Shown: positions 17,207-26,714 of the stretch, piece after piece
How positions within the stretch are numbered: the stretch's first letter is position 1
How the letters are laid out: each line of letters starts with the position of its first letter
NCBI RefSeq assembly: GCF_002259485.1
Contig: NZ_NPGA01000014.1
Location: 124,001 to 188,000, forward strand
Direction: 5' to 3'
Origin: Rhodococcus sp. 14-1411-2a
GTDB lineage: Bacteria > Actinomycetota > Actinomycetes > Mycobacteriales > Mycobacteriaceae
DNA: 64,000 bases
Program-made: the position numbers and the translations under genes
Notes under the pieces: generated by a model
The model's database searches: none
Seen by the model: the letters and a program-made list of their open reading frames with translations, nothing else
What the model was told of the DNA's origin: nothing

Positions 17207-18574
17207 TCATTTCACCCGGCTCTCGGTAGCTGTCCTGTCGATGGCAGCGAGCAGGGTGCTGCGCCAGTAGCCGTGCTGAACGGGGAAGAGTCCCTCGTCT
17301 TCGTTCTTGACTCCCGCGGAGATCACCCCGTGCATGTCCAGTGCCTCGGCCACTGGATCCGGCCCGGTCAGCCAGTGCTCGGCACCGCGGCTCATGTCGT
17401 TCCACGGCGCATTGGTCGCCTGGAACGTCAGCTGGCAGGAGCGGAATTCCTCCAAGTCGTCGGGGGTGGCCATGCCGGAAGCGTTGAAGAAGTCCTCGTA
17501 CTGCCGAATGCGGTGCGAGCGAGCAGATTTCGATTCACCCTTGGGTGCGATGCAGTAGATGGTGACCTCGGTCTTGTTCGGCGCGATCGGGCGGAAGTGC
17601 CTGATCTGGGTGCTGAACTGATCCATCAGGTAGACGTTCGGGTAGAGGCACAGGTTGCGTGAGCCCTTCACCATGAATTCGCCCTTGGCATCGCCGAACT
17701 GCTCCTTGAGCGCATCCATCTGGTCCCACAGCGGCCGATCCTGGGGGTTGGCGGCCCACGTCCACAGGCACAGGTGCCCGTTGGGGTAGGACCAGTAGCC
17801 GCCACCGGACTTGCCCCAGCCGCCTGCGTCGAGGGCCTTGGTGGTGTTCTTCGATTCGCCGTTGTTGCGCCGCGAGGTGGTCGCGGCATAGTTCCAGTGC
17901 ACGGCACTGACGTGATATCCGTCGGCACCGTTCTCGGCCTGCACCTTCCAGTTGCCGTCGAAGGTGTAGGTCGAGGACCCCCGCAGTACTTCGAGACCGT
18001 CCGGTGATTGATCGACGAGCATGTCGATGACCTTGGTGGTGTCGCCGAGGTGCTCGGCGAGCGTCGAGACGTCGTCGTTCAGGCTGGCGAACAGGAACCC
18101 TCGGTAGCTCTCGAACCTCGGCACCTTGGTGAGGTTGTGCGAGCCGTCGACATCGAACGTGTCCGGATAGCCGGCACCCTCGGGATCCTTGACCTTGAGG
18201 AGTGTGCCGTCGTTGCGGAAAGTCCAGCCGTGGAACGGGCATGTGAGGGTGGGGCGATTGTCGGTCTTCCGGCGGCACAGCATCGCGCCACGGTGCGCAC
18301 AGGCGTTGATCAGGCAGTGCAGCTCCCCGTCCTTGTCGCGGGTGATGACCACCGGCTGACGACCCATGTGCACGGTGAAGTAGTCACCGTTGTTCGGAAT
18401 CTGGCTCTCGTGGGCGATGTAGATCCAGTTGCCCTCGAAGATGTGCTTCATCTCGAGCTCGAAGATCTCCTCGTCGGTGAAGATGCTCCGATTGGCTCGA
18501 TAGATGCCGGCGTCGGCATCGTCGATCACCGCTCCGTCGATGGCGGCGTGCGCCTGATCCAAGATTTCCGTCAT
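17207..18574 (-). CDS. benA: Benzoate 1,2-dioxygenase, large (alpha) subunit
   Basis: 455-residue oxygenase subunit that adds O2 across C1-C2 of benzoate. The Rieske cluster ligands are C92, H94, C112 and H115 (CAHRGAMLC ... CPFHGW). The mononuclear iron region has D218, H221 and H226 in [14 protein letters not shown]. The ATG at 18574 ([10 protein letters not shown]) is preceded by GAGGAC; an upstream in-frame ATG at 18655 would add an unlikely leader. It is first in benA-benB-benCD. The promoter region carries the element shared with benK. Confidence 0.96.
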   Translation of the reverse strand: MTEILDQAHAAIDGAVIDDADAGIYRANRSIFTDEEIFELEMKHIFEGNWIYIAHESQIPNNGDYFTVHMGRQPVVITRDKDGELHCLINACAHRGAMLCRRKTDNRPTLTCPFHGWTFRNDGTLLKVKDPEGAGYPDTFDVDGSHNLTKVPRFESYRGFLFASLNDDVSTLAEHLGDTTKVIDMLVDQSPDGLEVLRGSSTYTFDGNWKVQAENGADGYHVSAVHWNYAATTSRRNNGESKNTTKALDAGGWGKSGGGYWSYPNGHLCLWTWAANPQDRPLWDQMDALKEQFGDAKGEFMVKGSRNLCLYPNVYLMDQFSTQIRHFRPIAPNKTEVTIYCIAPKGESKSARSHRIRQYEDFFNASGMATPDDLEEFRSCQLTFQATNAPWNDMSRGAEHWLTGPDPVAEALDMHGVISAGVKNEDEGLFPVQHGYWRSTLLAAIDRTATESRVK

Positions 18575-18657
18575 GGTCGTGTCCTCGCTGTCGTTCGATT
18601 CCGCGGCGGTGCAAGTCGCGTGGCGGTTGTCTCCGACTCTGACACCGAGTGGCATCG

Positions 18658-18692
18658 GTCACACCAGGGCTTTGTCTAGGCTCGACCAGGGT
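18658..18692 (-). promoter_or_regulatory. BenR-type element upstream of benA
   Basis: On the + strand it reads GTCACACCAGGG, then CTAGGCTCGACCAGGGT. It matches 11181-11216 upstream of benK and starts 84 bp before the benA ATG. The rest of the 251-bp benA-lysR gap (to 18825) shows no other clear dyad of similar strength. Confidence 0.65.
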
Positions 18693-18825
18693 GCCTATTG
18701 ATCGCGTCCACTTATCAATCGACCGGAAATAGGTCTTTGCCGTCGATGGATGTGCGGCTTACTGTGGGCAGGGTCACGCCGAGGAGTACATCGGCTCGGA
18801 ACGCAATATCGGAGAGGAAGTCACC

Positions 18826-19755
18826 GTGGAGCTGCGGCACCTGTATCAGTTCGTGGCGGTGGCCGAGACGTGCCACTTCGGTCAGGCTGCCAAGCGCCTG
18901 CATCTGGCGCAGCCGGCGCTCTCCCAGTCGGTTCGTCAACTCGAGGCAGAACTCGGCGTCACGCTGCTCACTCGCACCACACGGCAGGTCAGCCTGACGC
19001 CCGCGGGCGAGTTCTTCTACCGCGAGACGGTCCGAAACCTGGAGTACATCGAGCGAAGCACCCACGGTGTTCGACGCATCGCCGAGGGGCGCTACGGGCT
19101 GGTTCGTATCGGTTTCACCGGTACCGCTGCCTTCGATCAGCTGCCGCCGATCGCCAGAGCGATCAAGCAGCGCCTGCCCGGCCTCGCACTCGAGGTGCAC
19201 GGGGATCTGCTCACTCCCGCTCAGGTGGAGGGGCTGCGCTCCGAACAACTCGACGTGGCGGTACTGCGGCCGCCGGTGGCGGGCGACGATCTGGTCATCC
19301 GCACCATCACCACCGAATCTCTTTTGCTGGCAGTGCCCGTCGACCATCGGTACGCCGCCGAGGCCGCACTCGAGGTAGCAGACCTCGCCTACGAGGACTT
19401 CGTGATGTACGCGGACTCGCATTCGGTGGTCAACGAGGCAGTTCTACGTAGTTGCCGCGCAGCGGGTTTCAGCCCCCGACGTGAGCACGAGGCCCCCGAC
19501 ACGTCCGTGTTGCTGGCCCTGGTCGCTGCCGGGCTCGGGGTGGCGCTCGTTCCGGAATCCGTCCGAGCACTGCAACTCACCGGGGTCGTCTTCCGGGACA
19601 TCGCGGGCGCAAGCACCATAGATCTGGCATTGGCCTGGCATCGCGACCGACCGTCGGCCCTCGTCGACGCATTGGTCGGCGCTCTCGAAGAGGCCGGGGT
19701 CCTGCCCCGCGTCGACACACTTTCTCCACCACCCGACCCGAAGGCAGTTCTATGA
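18826..19755 (+). CDS. LysR-family regulator of the catechol genes
   Basis: 309 residues. The N-terminal HTH is MELRHLYQFVAVAETCHFGQAAKRLHLAQPALSQSVRQLEAELG, followed by a two-lobed effector-binding domain. The GTG at 18826 follows GAGAGGAAGTCACC. The stop overlaps the catB ATG (ATGA), so it leads the lysR-catB-catA-catC operon rather than diverging from it as most catR/benM regulators do. It diverges from benA. Effector cis,cis-muconate is a reasonable guess from family practice (CatM/BenM), but not shown. Confidence 0.9.
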   Translation: MELRHLYQFVAVAETCHFGQAAKRLHLAQPALSQSVRQLEAELGVTLLTRTTRQVSLTPAGEFFYRETVRNLEYIERSTHGVRRIAEGRYGLVRIGFTGTAAFDQLPPIARAIKQRLPGLALEVHGDLLTPAQVEGLRSEQLDVAVLRPPVAGDDLVIRTITTESLLLAVPVDHRYAAEAALEVADLAYEDFVMYADSHSVVNEAVLRSCRAAGFSPRREHEAPDTSVLLALVAAGLGVALVPESVRALQLTGVVFRDIAGASTIDLALAWHRDRPSALVDALVGALEEAGVLPRVDTLSPPPDPKAVL

Positions 19756-20855
19756 AGATCGTTGCAGTCGAGGCGATTCCGTACAGCATTCCGTATGTCA
19801 AGCCGTTGAAGTTCGCCAGCGGAGAGGTGCATGCCGCCGATCACGTGCTGGTTCGAGTGCACACCGACGACGGTATCGTCGGCACCGCAGACGCGCCCCC
19901 ACGTCCCTTCACCTACGGCGAAACTCAGCGCGGAATCGTCGCGGTAGTCGGAAGCCTTTTCACCCCTGCAGTTCTCGGACTCACCCTGCTCGATCGGGAA
20001 GTGATCCGCTCCAGGCTGACCCGCACCGTGGGCAACCCGGTGGCGAAGGCTGCGATCGACATGGCCGTCTGGGACGCGCTCGGCCGCACCCTCGACCTGT
20101 CCGTCACGGAGATGCTCGGCGGATACACCGACCGGATGCGGGTGAGCCATATGCTCGGATTCGACACTCCTGCAGCGATGGTCGACGAGGCGACTCGAAT
20201 GCGCGAGACCTACGGAATCGAGGTGTTCAAGATCAAGGTCGGTCGCCGACCCGTAGCCCTCGACACCGCCGTCGTGCGCGCGCTCAGGGAAGGTCTCGGC
20301 GAGGGCGTCGAACTGTACGTCGACGGCAATCGCGGCTGGACTGCTGCAGAATCGGCACGCGCCATGAAGGACATGGCCGATCTCGGACTCACCCTTGCCG
20401 AGGAACTGTGCCCGGCCGACGATGTTCTCGGTCGCCGCTGGCTGGTGCAGCAACTCGATGTCCCCTTCGTCGCAGACGAATCGGCCACCACGCCTGCCGA
20501 AGTGACTCGCGAGATCCTCGGGGGATCGGCGACGGCGGTCAGCATCAAGACCGCCCGCACCGGGTTCACCGACTCGACGCGCATCCATCACCTGTGCGAG
20601 GGCCTCGGCCTGGATGTGGTGATGGGCAATCAGATCGACGGTCAACTCGGCTCGGCCTGCACCGTTGCCTTCGGGGCCGCCTTCGACCTGACGTCGCGTC
20701 GAGCCGGGGAACTTTCGAACTTCCTCGACATGAGCGACGACCTGGTGACCGAGCCGCTCGAGATCCGCGACGGAGAACTCACCGTCCCCACCGGTTCCGG
20801 TCACGGCATCGACATCGACCCTCACAAACTCTCCACCTACCGCATCGACACCTAG
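19752..20855 (+). CDS. catB: Muconate cycloisomerase
   Basis: 367-residue enolase-superfamily enzyme that lactonises cis,cis-muconate to muconolactone. The catalytic K-x-K is in FKIKVGRR (after MRETYGIEV), the metal Asp is in YVDGNRGW, and VADESATT and SIKTARTG follow. The length is typical of MLE (about 370). The ATG at 19752 overlaps the lysR stop by four bases. catA begins 23 bp downstream. Confidence 0.95.
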   Translation: MKIVAVEAIPYSIPYVKPLKFASGEVHAADHVLVRVHTDDGIVGTADAPPRPFTYGETQRGIVAVVGSLFTPAVLGLTLLDREVIRSRLTRTVGNPVAKAAIDMAVWDALGRTLDLSVTEMLGGYTDRMRVSHMLGFDTPAAMVDEATRMRETYGIEVFKIKVGRRPVALDTAVVRALREGLGEGVELYVDGNRGWTAAESARAMKDMADLGLTLAEELCPADDVLGRRWLVQQLDVPFVADESATTPAEVTREILGGSATAVSIKTARTGFTDSTRIHHLCEGLGLDVVMGNQIDGQLGSACTVAFGAAFDLTSRRAGELSNFLDMSDDLVTEPLEIRDGELTVPTGSGHGIDIDPHKLSTYRIDT

Positions 20856-20878
20856 CCCCGAGAACGAGGAGTTTCACC

Positions 20879-21745
20879 ATGAGTATCGACCACGCAGCAT
20901 CGACAGATCTGTCCGCGGAGGTGGCCACCGCCGCCGCGTCCGGCGCGAACGCCACCCAGCGCTTCACCTCCGACAAGCAGGCCGCTGCCGACACCCCACC
21001 CGAGCGCGTGAGTCTGCTTGCTCGCCAGGTCATTTCGGCGATCCACGACACCGTCCGCGAACACAAGGTCACGTACGACGAGTACAACGCCCTCAAGGCA
21101 TGGCTGATCAACGTCGGGCAGACCGGAGAGTGGCCGCTCTTCCTCGACGTATGGGTGGAACACGTCGTCGAGGAGGTGGCCGGAGAGTCCCGCGAGGGCA
21201 GCAAGGGCACCATCGAGGGCCCCTACTACGTTCCCGATGCACCCGAACTCGGTTCCGCGGCGATCCTTCCCACCCGCGACGGCGAGAAAGGCACCCCGCT
21301 GCTGTTCAAGGGGCAGGTGCGCGGCGTCGACGGGGCCGCGCTGCCCCATGCAGTCATCGAGATCTGGCATGCCGACGCCGACGGCTTCTACTCGCAGTTC
21401 GCACCAGGCATCCCGGAGTGGAACCTGCGCGGCACGGTCACTGCAGATGATCAGGGGCAGTTCTGGATTCACACGATGAAGCCTGCGCCGTACCAGATTC
21501 CGACCGACGGAGCGTGCGGAAACCTGATCTCGGCTGCCGGTTGGCATCCGTGGCGTCCCGCGCACCTGCACCTCAAGGTCGCGGCAGCAGGTCATCAGCA
21601 GATCACCACCCAGCTCTATTTCCCCGGTGACGCCCACAACGACGACGACGTCGCGAGTGCGGTCAAGCCCGAGCTCATTCTCGACCCGCACGACGTCGAC
21701 GGCGGACAGGAAGTCACCTACGACTTCGTTCTCGACAAGGCCTGA
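20879..21745 (+). CDS. catA: Catechol 1,2-dioxygenase (intradiol)
   Basis: 288-residue non-haem Fe(III) dioxygenase that cleaves catechol to cis,cis-muconate. An N-terminal helical dimerisation region (LLARQVISAIHDTVREHKVTYDEYNALKAWLINVG) precedes the catalytic beta-sandwich. Fe-ligand regions are GPYYVPDAP (Tyr), GWHPWRPAHLHLKV (Tyr/His area) and HQQITTQLYFPGD (His). The ATG at 20879 follows a strong GAACGAGGAG site. catC starts five bases after the stop. Confidence 0.95.
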   Translation: MSIDHAASTDLSAEVATAAASGANATQRFTSDKQAAADTPPERVSLLARQVISAIHDTVREHKVTYDEYNALKAWLINVGQTGEWPLFLDVWVEHVVEEVAGESREGSKGTIEGPYYVPDAPELGSAAILPTRDGEKGTPLLFKGQVRGVDGAALPHAVIEIWHADADGFYSQFAPGIPEWNLRGTVTADDQGQFWIHTMKPAPYQIPTDGACGNLISAAGWHPWRPAHLHLKVAAAGHQQITTQLYFPGDAHNDDDVASAVKPELILDPHDVDGGQEVTYDFVLDKA

Positions 21746-21750
21746 GCGAC

Positions 21751-22035
21751 ATGCTGTTTGCAGTGAAGATGGACGTCGCGCTCCCGCAGGATCTCGATGG
21801 GGACGTGCGAACCGACACTCTCGCCCGAGAGAAGGCGTACTCGCAGCAGTTGCAGCGCGACGGTGAATGGGTGAACATCTGGCGGCTGGTGGGCCAGTAC
21901 TCGAATCTGAGCATTTTCGATGTGCGGGACAACGAGCGACTCCACGAGATTCTGTGGAATCTGCCGCTGTTTCCGTACATGAGCATCGAGGTGACTCCAC
22001 TCGCCGGGCACCCGTCGGACATCGCCGCGGGGTGA
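21751..22035 (+). CDS. catC: Muconolactone delta-isomerase
   Basis: 94-residue small alpha/beta-barrel oligomeric isomerase that turns muconolactone into 3-oxoadipate enol-lactone. The characteristic stretches are MLFAVKMDVALP, REKAYSQQLQRDGEWVNIWRLVGQYSNLSIFDV and LPLFPYMSIEVTPLAGHP. Length is normal for CatC. It is the last gene of the cat operon, and palindromic repeat A3 follows within 20 bp. The next enzyme, enol-lactonase, is not in the window. Confidence 0.96.
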   Translation: MLFAVKMDVALPQDLDGDVRTDTLAREKAYSQQLQRDGEWVNIWRLVGQYSNLSIFDVRDNERLHEILWNLPLFPYMSIEVTPLAGHPSDIAAG

Positions 22036-22052
22036 AATCAACCTCCCGCCTC

Positions 22053-22112
22053 GTCGAACTCGCAGTTGTGCACGATATTGGGCCGAAATCCCCGCACAAC
22101 TGCGAGTTCGGC
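22053..22112. repeat. Dispersed palindromic repeat, family A, copy 3
   Basis: Arms of 19 bp (22053-22071 and 22094-22112) with one mismatch. The core is CGAACTCGCAGTTGTGC, and the 22-nt centre contains GGCCGAAATC as in copy 1. It fills most of the catC-amidase gap and could terminate the cat operon. Confidence 0.8.
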
Positions 22113-22147
22113 ACTCCGGCGACGGTCCCGGGACCTAGGCTGACGCC

Positions 22148-23650
22148 ATGCGTATCGACGAGTATCGCAAGTACGACGGCCTCGGCCTGGCGGAACTGGT
22201 AGCGAACGGTGAGGTGACGCCGCGCGAGTTGCTCGATTGTGCTCTTGCGCAGACCACATCGATCGACCCGTCGCTCAATTCGATCGTTCGCCTCATGTCG
22301 GAGCAGGCGGACGAGCAACTGGCGGGAACGCTCGACGGGCCGTTCGCCGGTGTGCCGTTTCTGATCAAGGATCTCTCGCAGGACTATGCCGGGGTGCCCA
22401 CCGCGAGTGGATCCCGCTCGTTGACGAATCTGCCGATGCCCGAGCACGCAACGGTGGTGCAGCGCTGGCTCGACGCAGGCCTGGTCATCTTCGGCAAGAC
22501 CAACACCCCGGAGTTCGGTGCCAAGGGAATCACCGAGCCGACCGTGTTCGGCCCGGCTCGAAACCCGTGGGACCACAGTAGAACTCCCGGTGGCTCGTCG
22601 GGCGGATCTGCCGCAGCGGTCGCGGCCGGGATCGTCCCGGTGGCAGGGGCGAGCGACGGTGGCGGTTCGATTCGCATTCCGTCGTCGTGCTGCGGGCTCG
22701 TCGGCCTCAAGCCCGGCCGCGGGCTGGTGCCGTCGGGACCGACGTTCGGTGAGGCGATGCACGGAGCGGCAGTGCAGGGCGTCGTGTCGAGATCGGTACG
22801 CGACACCGCCGCGATGCTCGACGTGTTGGCCGGTGGCGAGGCGACATCCGGTTACTCGCCCGCCCGGCCGGACGGGAGCTTCCTGTCACGGACGGAGCAG
22901 GACCCCAAGGCCTTGATAATCGGCATGTATGCGGCGACGTCGGTGAATCCGAGTCCGGATCCGCAGGCCGTCGCTGCGATGGAGTCTGCCGCCAAGACAC
23001 TGACCGAACTCGGCCACACCGTCGAACTTCTCGACGCCCCGCCGTACGACGATGCCAGCCTCAATCGCGAGTTCCTGCTGGCCTGGTTCACCTATCTGGC
23101 CTACGAGATGGACGAGGTCAAGCGTCGAACCGGTTGCGGTGACGACTCTTTCGAGCGAGATACCCGGATCATGGCGGCGCTGGGAAGATCCGCCAGTGGC
23201 GTCGACTACCTCCAGGCGGTGGAAGGTCGCCACGTGCACGTGCGGGCTCTGGCCACGTACTTCGAGACCTACGATCTGCTGCTGACCCCGACGATTGCCG
23301 AGCTACCGCCGAAGATCGGTGCATTCGATCTCGCGAAGCCACTGGGAATAGCGTCGGACTTGTTGTTGCGCAGTAGAACCGCCGGTCTGCTTCGGCACAC
23401 CGGCATCGTCGACCAGATGATCGACGACAACATCTCGTGGATTCCGTACACCCAACTGGCCAACGTCACCGGCCGCCCGGCGCTGTCGCTTCCGCTGCAC
23501 TGGACGCCGAGCGGACTCCCGATGGGTGCGCACTTCACCGCTCCGCTGGGCGGCGAAGCGTTGCTCGTCCAACTGGCCGGACAGTTGGAACGAGCCGTGC
23601 CGTGGGCTCACCACTATGCCGATATCGGTCAGCGGGTAGCCCCGAGCTGA
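22148..23650 (+). CDS. Amidase-signature hydrolase
   Basis: 500-residue cytoplasmic amidase with the Ser-cisSer-Lys triad. K74 lies in FLIKDL, the cis-Ser region is [14 protein letters not shown] (148-161), and the nucleophile is S174 in [11 protein letters not shown]. The length is usual for GatA/AmiC-like amidases. The ATG at 22148 follows repeat A3. It lies outside the cat operon and is convergent with the epimerase-like gene, whose end it overlaps by 22 bp. The substrate is unknown. A nitrile-derived amide is conceivable given the nitrilase further right, but nothing ties the two together. Confidence 0.88.
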   Translation: MRIDEYRKYDGLGLAELVANGEVTPRELLDCALAQTTSIDPSLNSIVRLMSEQADEQLAGTLDGPFAGVPFLIKDLSQDYAGVPTASGSRSLTNLPMPEHATVVQRWLDAGLVIFGKTNTPEFGAKGITEPTVFGPARNPWDHSRTPGGSSGGSAAAVAAGIVPVAGASDGGGSIRIPSSCCGLVGLKPGRGLVPSGPTFGEAMHGAAVQGVVSRSVRDTAAMLDVLAGGEATSGYSPARPDGSFLSRTEQDPKALIIGMYAATSVNPSPDPQAVAAMESAAKTLTELGHTVELLDAPPYDDASLNREFLLAWFTYLAYEMDEVKRRTGCGDDSFERDTRIMAALGRSASGVDYLQAVEGRHVHVRALATYFETYDLLLTPTIAELPPKIGAFDLAKPLGIASDLLLRSRTAGLLRHTGIVDQMIDDNISWIPYTQLANVTGRPALSLPLHWTPSGLPMGAHFTAPLGGEALLVQLAGQLERAVPWAHHYADIGQRVAPS

Positions 23651-24681
23651 GCCTTTCCGAGGATGCCCGACGGCCGCTGCCGCACCTGGCCGTCGACGAT
23701 GTCGACGACCCCTCCTGCCCACTCGGGATCGGTGTCGGCGGCAGCCTGGGGATCGGCGTGGGCATCGGTGCCCTCCTCGGCGGTCACGGTGATCGAACGC
23801 TCCAGGGCCTCCCGGACGCTCATCAGTGAGGTACCGGGTTCGGCGAACACCTCCGTTGCCGCGTTCCCGCGGCGCACCACCATGTCGTGGGTGAGGCTGT
23901 CGACCAACGAGATCACCGTGCCGGGAGGCATGCCGGTGATGATGGCGACGGCGCGCCCCACCAATCCCGTCGGCAACAGCGGCACTGGAATCTGTGCGCG
24001 ACGCAGACCGGCAACGCTGCCGTACGCCCGCAGCAGCTCCGGGTAGCTCATCGTTTCGGTTCCGCCGATGTCGAACGTTCCTGGGCGTGCGGTGTCGCCG
24101 AGGGCGCGGCCGATGATGGCGACCACGTCGACGACGGCGATGGGCTGCACCTGCCTGCGCATCCACGTCGGAATCGGTGTCAGCGGTAGACGCTCGGTCA
24201 TGCGACGCACCAATTCGAACGACGTCGATCCGGAACCCAGGATGATCGCCGCGCGCAGCACGGTGGCGTCGACCGCACTGTCGAGGAACACCTCCTCGAC
24301 CTGCAGGCGAGAGCGCAGATGATCCGACAACGGGGTGCCGTCGTCGGGGATCAGGCCGGAGAGGTAGACGATCCGGCGCAGGCCGTTGCGCTCGGCGGCG
24401 GCGGCCATGGACTGCGCGGCGTGGCGATCCTTCTCGACGAAGTCGCCCTCGTCCATCGAGTGCACAAGGTAGACGACGGCGTCGACATTCTCGGTCGCGG
24501 TGTCGAAGGTCTCGTGATCGTCGAGGTCGAAGTGCACCGCGGTGACGTGCGCGCCCCAGGCGAAACGCGACTTCTTGCTCGGATCGCGCATGGCCGCGTG
24601 CACCTCGTGGCCCTGCTCGAGAAGGACCGGGATCAGCCGGGATCCGATGTATCCGGTTGCACCGGTGACCAGTACTCGCAT
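23629..24681 (-). CDS. NAD(P)-binding NmrA/epimerase-like protein
   Basis: 350-residue atypical/extended SDR protein. The N-terminal Rossmann motif is TGATGYIG at residues 7-14. VDAVVYLVHSMDEGDFVEKDRHAAQSMAAAAERNGLRRIVYLSGL is the usual central stretch. A typical YxxxK pair is not evident, so it may bind a nucleotide without standard SDR catalysis. The C-terminal ~40 residues are acidic (TAEEGTDAHADPQAAADTDPEWAGG). Its 3' end overlaps the amidase end. Function unknown. Confidence 0.8.
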   Translation of the reverse strand: MRVLVTGATGYIGSRLIPVLLEQGHEVHAAMRDPSKKSRFAWGAHVTAVHFDLDDHETFDTATENVDAVVYLVHSMDEGDFVEKDRHAAQSMAAAAERNGLRRIVYLSGLIPDDGTPLSDHLRSRLQVEEVFLDSAVDATVLRAAIILGSGSTSFELVRRMTERLPLTPIPTWMRRQVQPIAVVDVVAIIGRALGDTARPGTFDIGGTETMSYPELLRAYGSVAGLRRAQIPVPLLPTGLVGRAVAIITGMPPGTVISLVDSLTHDMVVRRGNAATEVFAEPGTSLMSVREALERSITVTAEEGTDAHADPQAAADTDPEWAGGVVDIVDGQVRQRPSGILGKAQLGATR

Positions 24682-24762
24682 GAGATTTCTCGTTTCTGTA
24701 GATACAGGCCATACCCGGTCGGGGCAGTCTCACTCCCCGCTGTCGTAGCCAGGTGACAGACT

Positions 24763-25569
24763 GTGCGGGTGAGTGCGCGCATCAGGAACAACGTCAAGGT
24801 CGTGGGGGCTGCCGACGGTCCCGTGGTGATGTTGGCTCACGGCTTCGGATGCGACCAGACGCTGTGGCGCTCGGTCACCGACATCCTGGCCCCGAATTTT
24901 TCGGTCGTGCTGTTCGATCACGTCGGATCGGGAGCGTCGGACCCGGCTGCTTGGGATGCCGACAAGTACGCGCCGCTGGACGCCTATGCCGACGACATCA
25001 TCGACATCGTCCGGGAACTCGACCTCCGTGACGTCACGTTCGTCGGGCATTCGGTGGCGTCGATGATGGGCGTTCTCGCGGTTCAGGCGGCACCCGAGCG
25101 ATTCTCCAAGCTCTTTCTCCTGACGCCGTCTCCGCGATACATCGACGACGGTGACTATCGCGGGGGTTTCAGCCGCGAGGACATCGACGAGCTGCTCGAG
25201 TCGTTGGACAGCAACTATCTGGGCTGGTCCGCTTCGATGGCGCCGATCGTGGTCAATGCGCCGGATCGGCCGGATCTCGAGAACATGTGGTCCGCGAGCT
25301 TCTGCCGAACCGACCCCGAGTGCGCACGGGTGTTCGCGCGCACCACCTTTCTGTCCGACAATCGCGCCGATCTGGCCGGGGTCACCCTGCCCACGATGAT
25401 CGTCGACTGCGCACGCGATTCGTTGGCTCCGCCTCAGGTCGGCAGATACGTGCACGAACATATCGCCGGCAGCACTCTGAAGACGCTCGACGCCAGCGGG
25501 CACTGCCCGCACGTCACCCAACCCGAACAGACCGCCGAGGCGATTGCGGCCTTCGTGAGACCGGCGTAA
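24763..25569 (+). CDS. rsbQ: RsbQ-like alpha/beta hydrolase
   Basis: 268-residue alpha/beta hydrolase. The triad positions match Bacillus RsbQ closely: S97 in VGHSVAS, D219 in CARDSLAPP and H247 in SGHCPH. RsbQ is the energy-stress hydrolase needed for activity of the PAS-PP2C phosphatase RsbP. Here the next gene is exactly such a phosphatase, joined by a TAATG overlap. The start is GTG at 24763, with GTG 24769 possible; AGGTGA lies just upstream. The ligand hydrolysed is not known. Confidence 0.88.
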   Translation: MRVSARIRNNVKVVGAADGPVVMLAHGFGCDQTLWRSVTDILAPNFSVVLFDHVGSGASDPAAWDADKYAPLDAYADDIIDIVRELDLRDVTFVGHSVASMMGVLAVQAAPERFSKLFLLTPSPRYIDDGDYRGGFSREDIDELLESLDSNYLGWSASMAPIVVNAPDRPDLENMWSASFCRTDPECARVFARTTFLSDNRADLAGVTLPTMIVDCARDSLAPPQVGRYVHEHIAGSTLKTLDASGHCPHVTQPEQTAEAIAAFVRPA

Positions 25570-26714
25570 TGCACGAGCTCGACATCGAGGATCTGTACGA
25601 GAACGCGCCGTGCGGTTACCTGTCGGTCTATCCCGACATGCGGATCGCGAGGCTGAACGCGACGCTGGCGGGCTGGCTCGGCTTCGAGGTCGACGCCCTG
25701 ATCGGGACCGACTTCACCCAACTTCTCACCGCCGGTGGCCGCATCCACTACGAGACCCATTTCGGTCCGATTCTGCGGATGTACGGTCAGCTCGACGGCA
25801 TCGCGCTCGATTTCGTGACGTCCGATCGACGTCGGCTGCCGGTGTTCATGACCGCGAACGTCAAGACCGACGAGTCGGACACGCCGGTGCTCATTCGCAT
25901 CACCGCGCTCGACGCCAGGGACCGTCGCACCTACGAACGCGAGTTGCTCGAGTCCCGGACGCGAGCGGAGCTGCTGGCCAAGACACTGCAGCGGTCACTG
26001 CTGCCGCCCGCCCTGCTGCCGCCGTCGGGAATGACCGCTGCCGCGCACTATCACGCGGCATCGAGCGACGAGGTGGGTGGAGATTTCTACGATCTGTTCC
26101 CGCTGTCGGACGATCGCTGGGGATTCTTTCTCGGCGACGTGTGTGGCAAGGGTGCATCGGCTGCGGCCGTGACGTCGTTGACGCGGTACACCCTGCGCGC
26201 TGCCGCGGTGTACGACCACGACCCGGTCGCTGTACTGCACAATCTGGATTCGGTTCTGCGACAGGAATTCCGCGAGAACAACGCGCAGTTCTGCACGGCG
26301 GTGTTCGGGGTGCTCAGTCGTTCGGCCGATGGATTCGAGGTGTGCATGGCCAGTGGCGGTCATCCGCCGCCACTGGTGATGCGTGCCGACGGCAGTGCGC
26401 ACTACGTCCACATGACGGGCGGGCAACTCGTCGGGATTCTGCGTCATGCGCGCTTCGTGCCTGCCACCGTGACGTTGAGCGCGGGCGACACCCTGATGCT
26501 CTACACCGACGGCCTCACCGAGGCCAAGGTGGGCACAGGTCGATACGACGACGAGGGTGCGCTGTTGGAATTCGCGACTGCCCACGCCCCGGCGTCGCCT
26601 GCAGTCATCGTCGAGGACCTACGGGTACTGCTGAACAGCTTCGGCGACGGCTTGGCCGACGACGCAGCAGTGATGGCGCTGGGAGTGGAGTCAGTCGAGA
26701 GCGGCGAGGGCTGA
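25569..26714 (+). CDS. rsbP: RsbP-like PAS-PP2C (SpoIIE) phosphatase
   Basis: 381 residues. The N-terminal PAS domain (about 1-115; IEDLYENAPCGYLSVYPDMRIARLNATLAGWLGF) is followed by a short coiled linker (RRTYERELLESRTRAELLAKTLQRSLLP). The SpoIIE/PP2C catalytic domain (about 150-378) has EVGGDFYDLF and GDVCGKGASAAAVTSL with metal-binding Asp residues, plus SGGHPPPLV and YTDGLTEAK. The ATG at 25569 overlaps the rsbQ stop by one base. By family it dephosphorylates a STAS antagonist such as the one encoded convergently at 26691-27050, with which it overlaps by 24 bp. Confidence 0.9.
   Translation: MHELDIEDLYENAPCGYLSVYPDMRIARLNATLAGWLGFEVDALIGTDFTQLLTAGGRIHYETHFGPILRMYGQLDGIALDFVTSDRRRLPVFMTANVKTDESDTPVLIRITALDARDRRTYERELLESRTRAELLAKTLQRSLLPPALLPPSGMTAAAHYHAASSDEVGGDFYDLFPLSDDRWGFFLGDVCGKGASAAAVTSLTRYTLRAAAVYDHDPVAVLHNLDSVLRQEFRENNAQFCTAVFGVLSRSADGFEVCMASGGHPPPLVMRADGSAHYVHMTGGQLVGILRHARFVPATVTLSAGDTLMLYTDGLTEAKVGTGRYDDEGALLEFATAHAPASPAVIVEDLRVLLNSFGDGLADDAAVMALGVESVESGEG

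Noticed and set aside
20852..22762. 636-residue minus-strand frame across catA, catC and the amidase start
   Set aside because: It spans three genes and a palindromic repeat with no domain signal; an artefact of codon bias.
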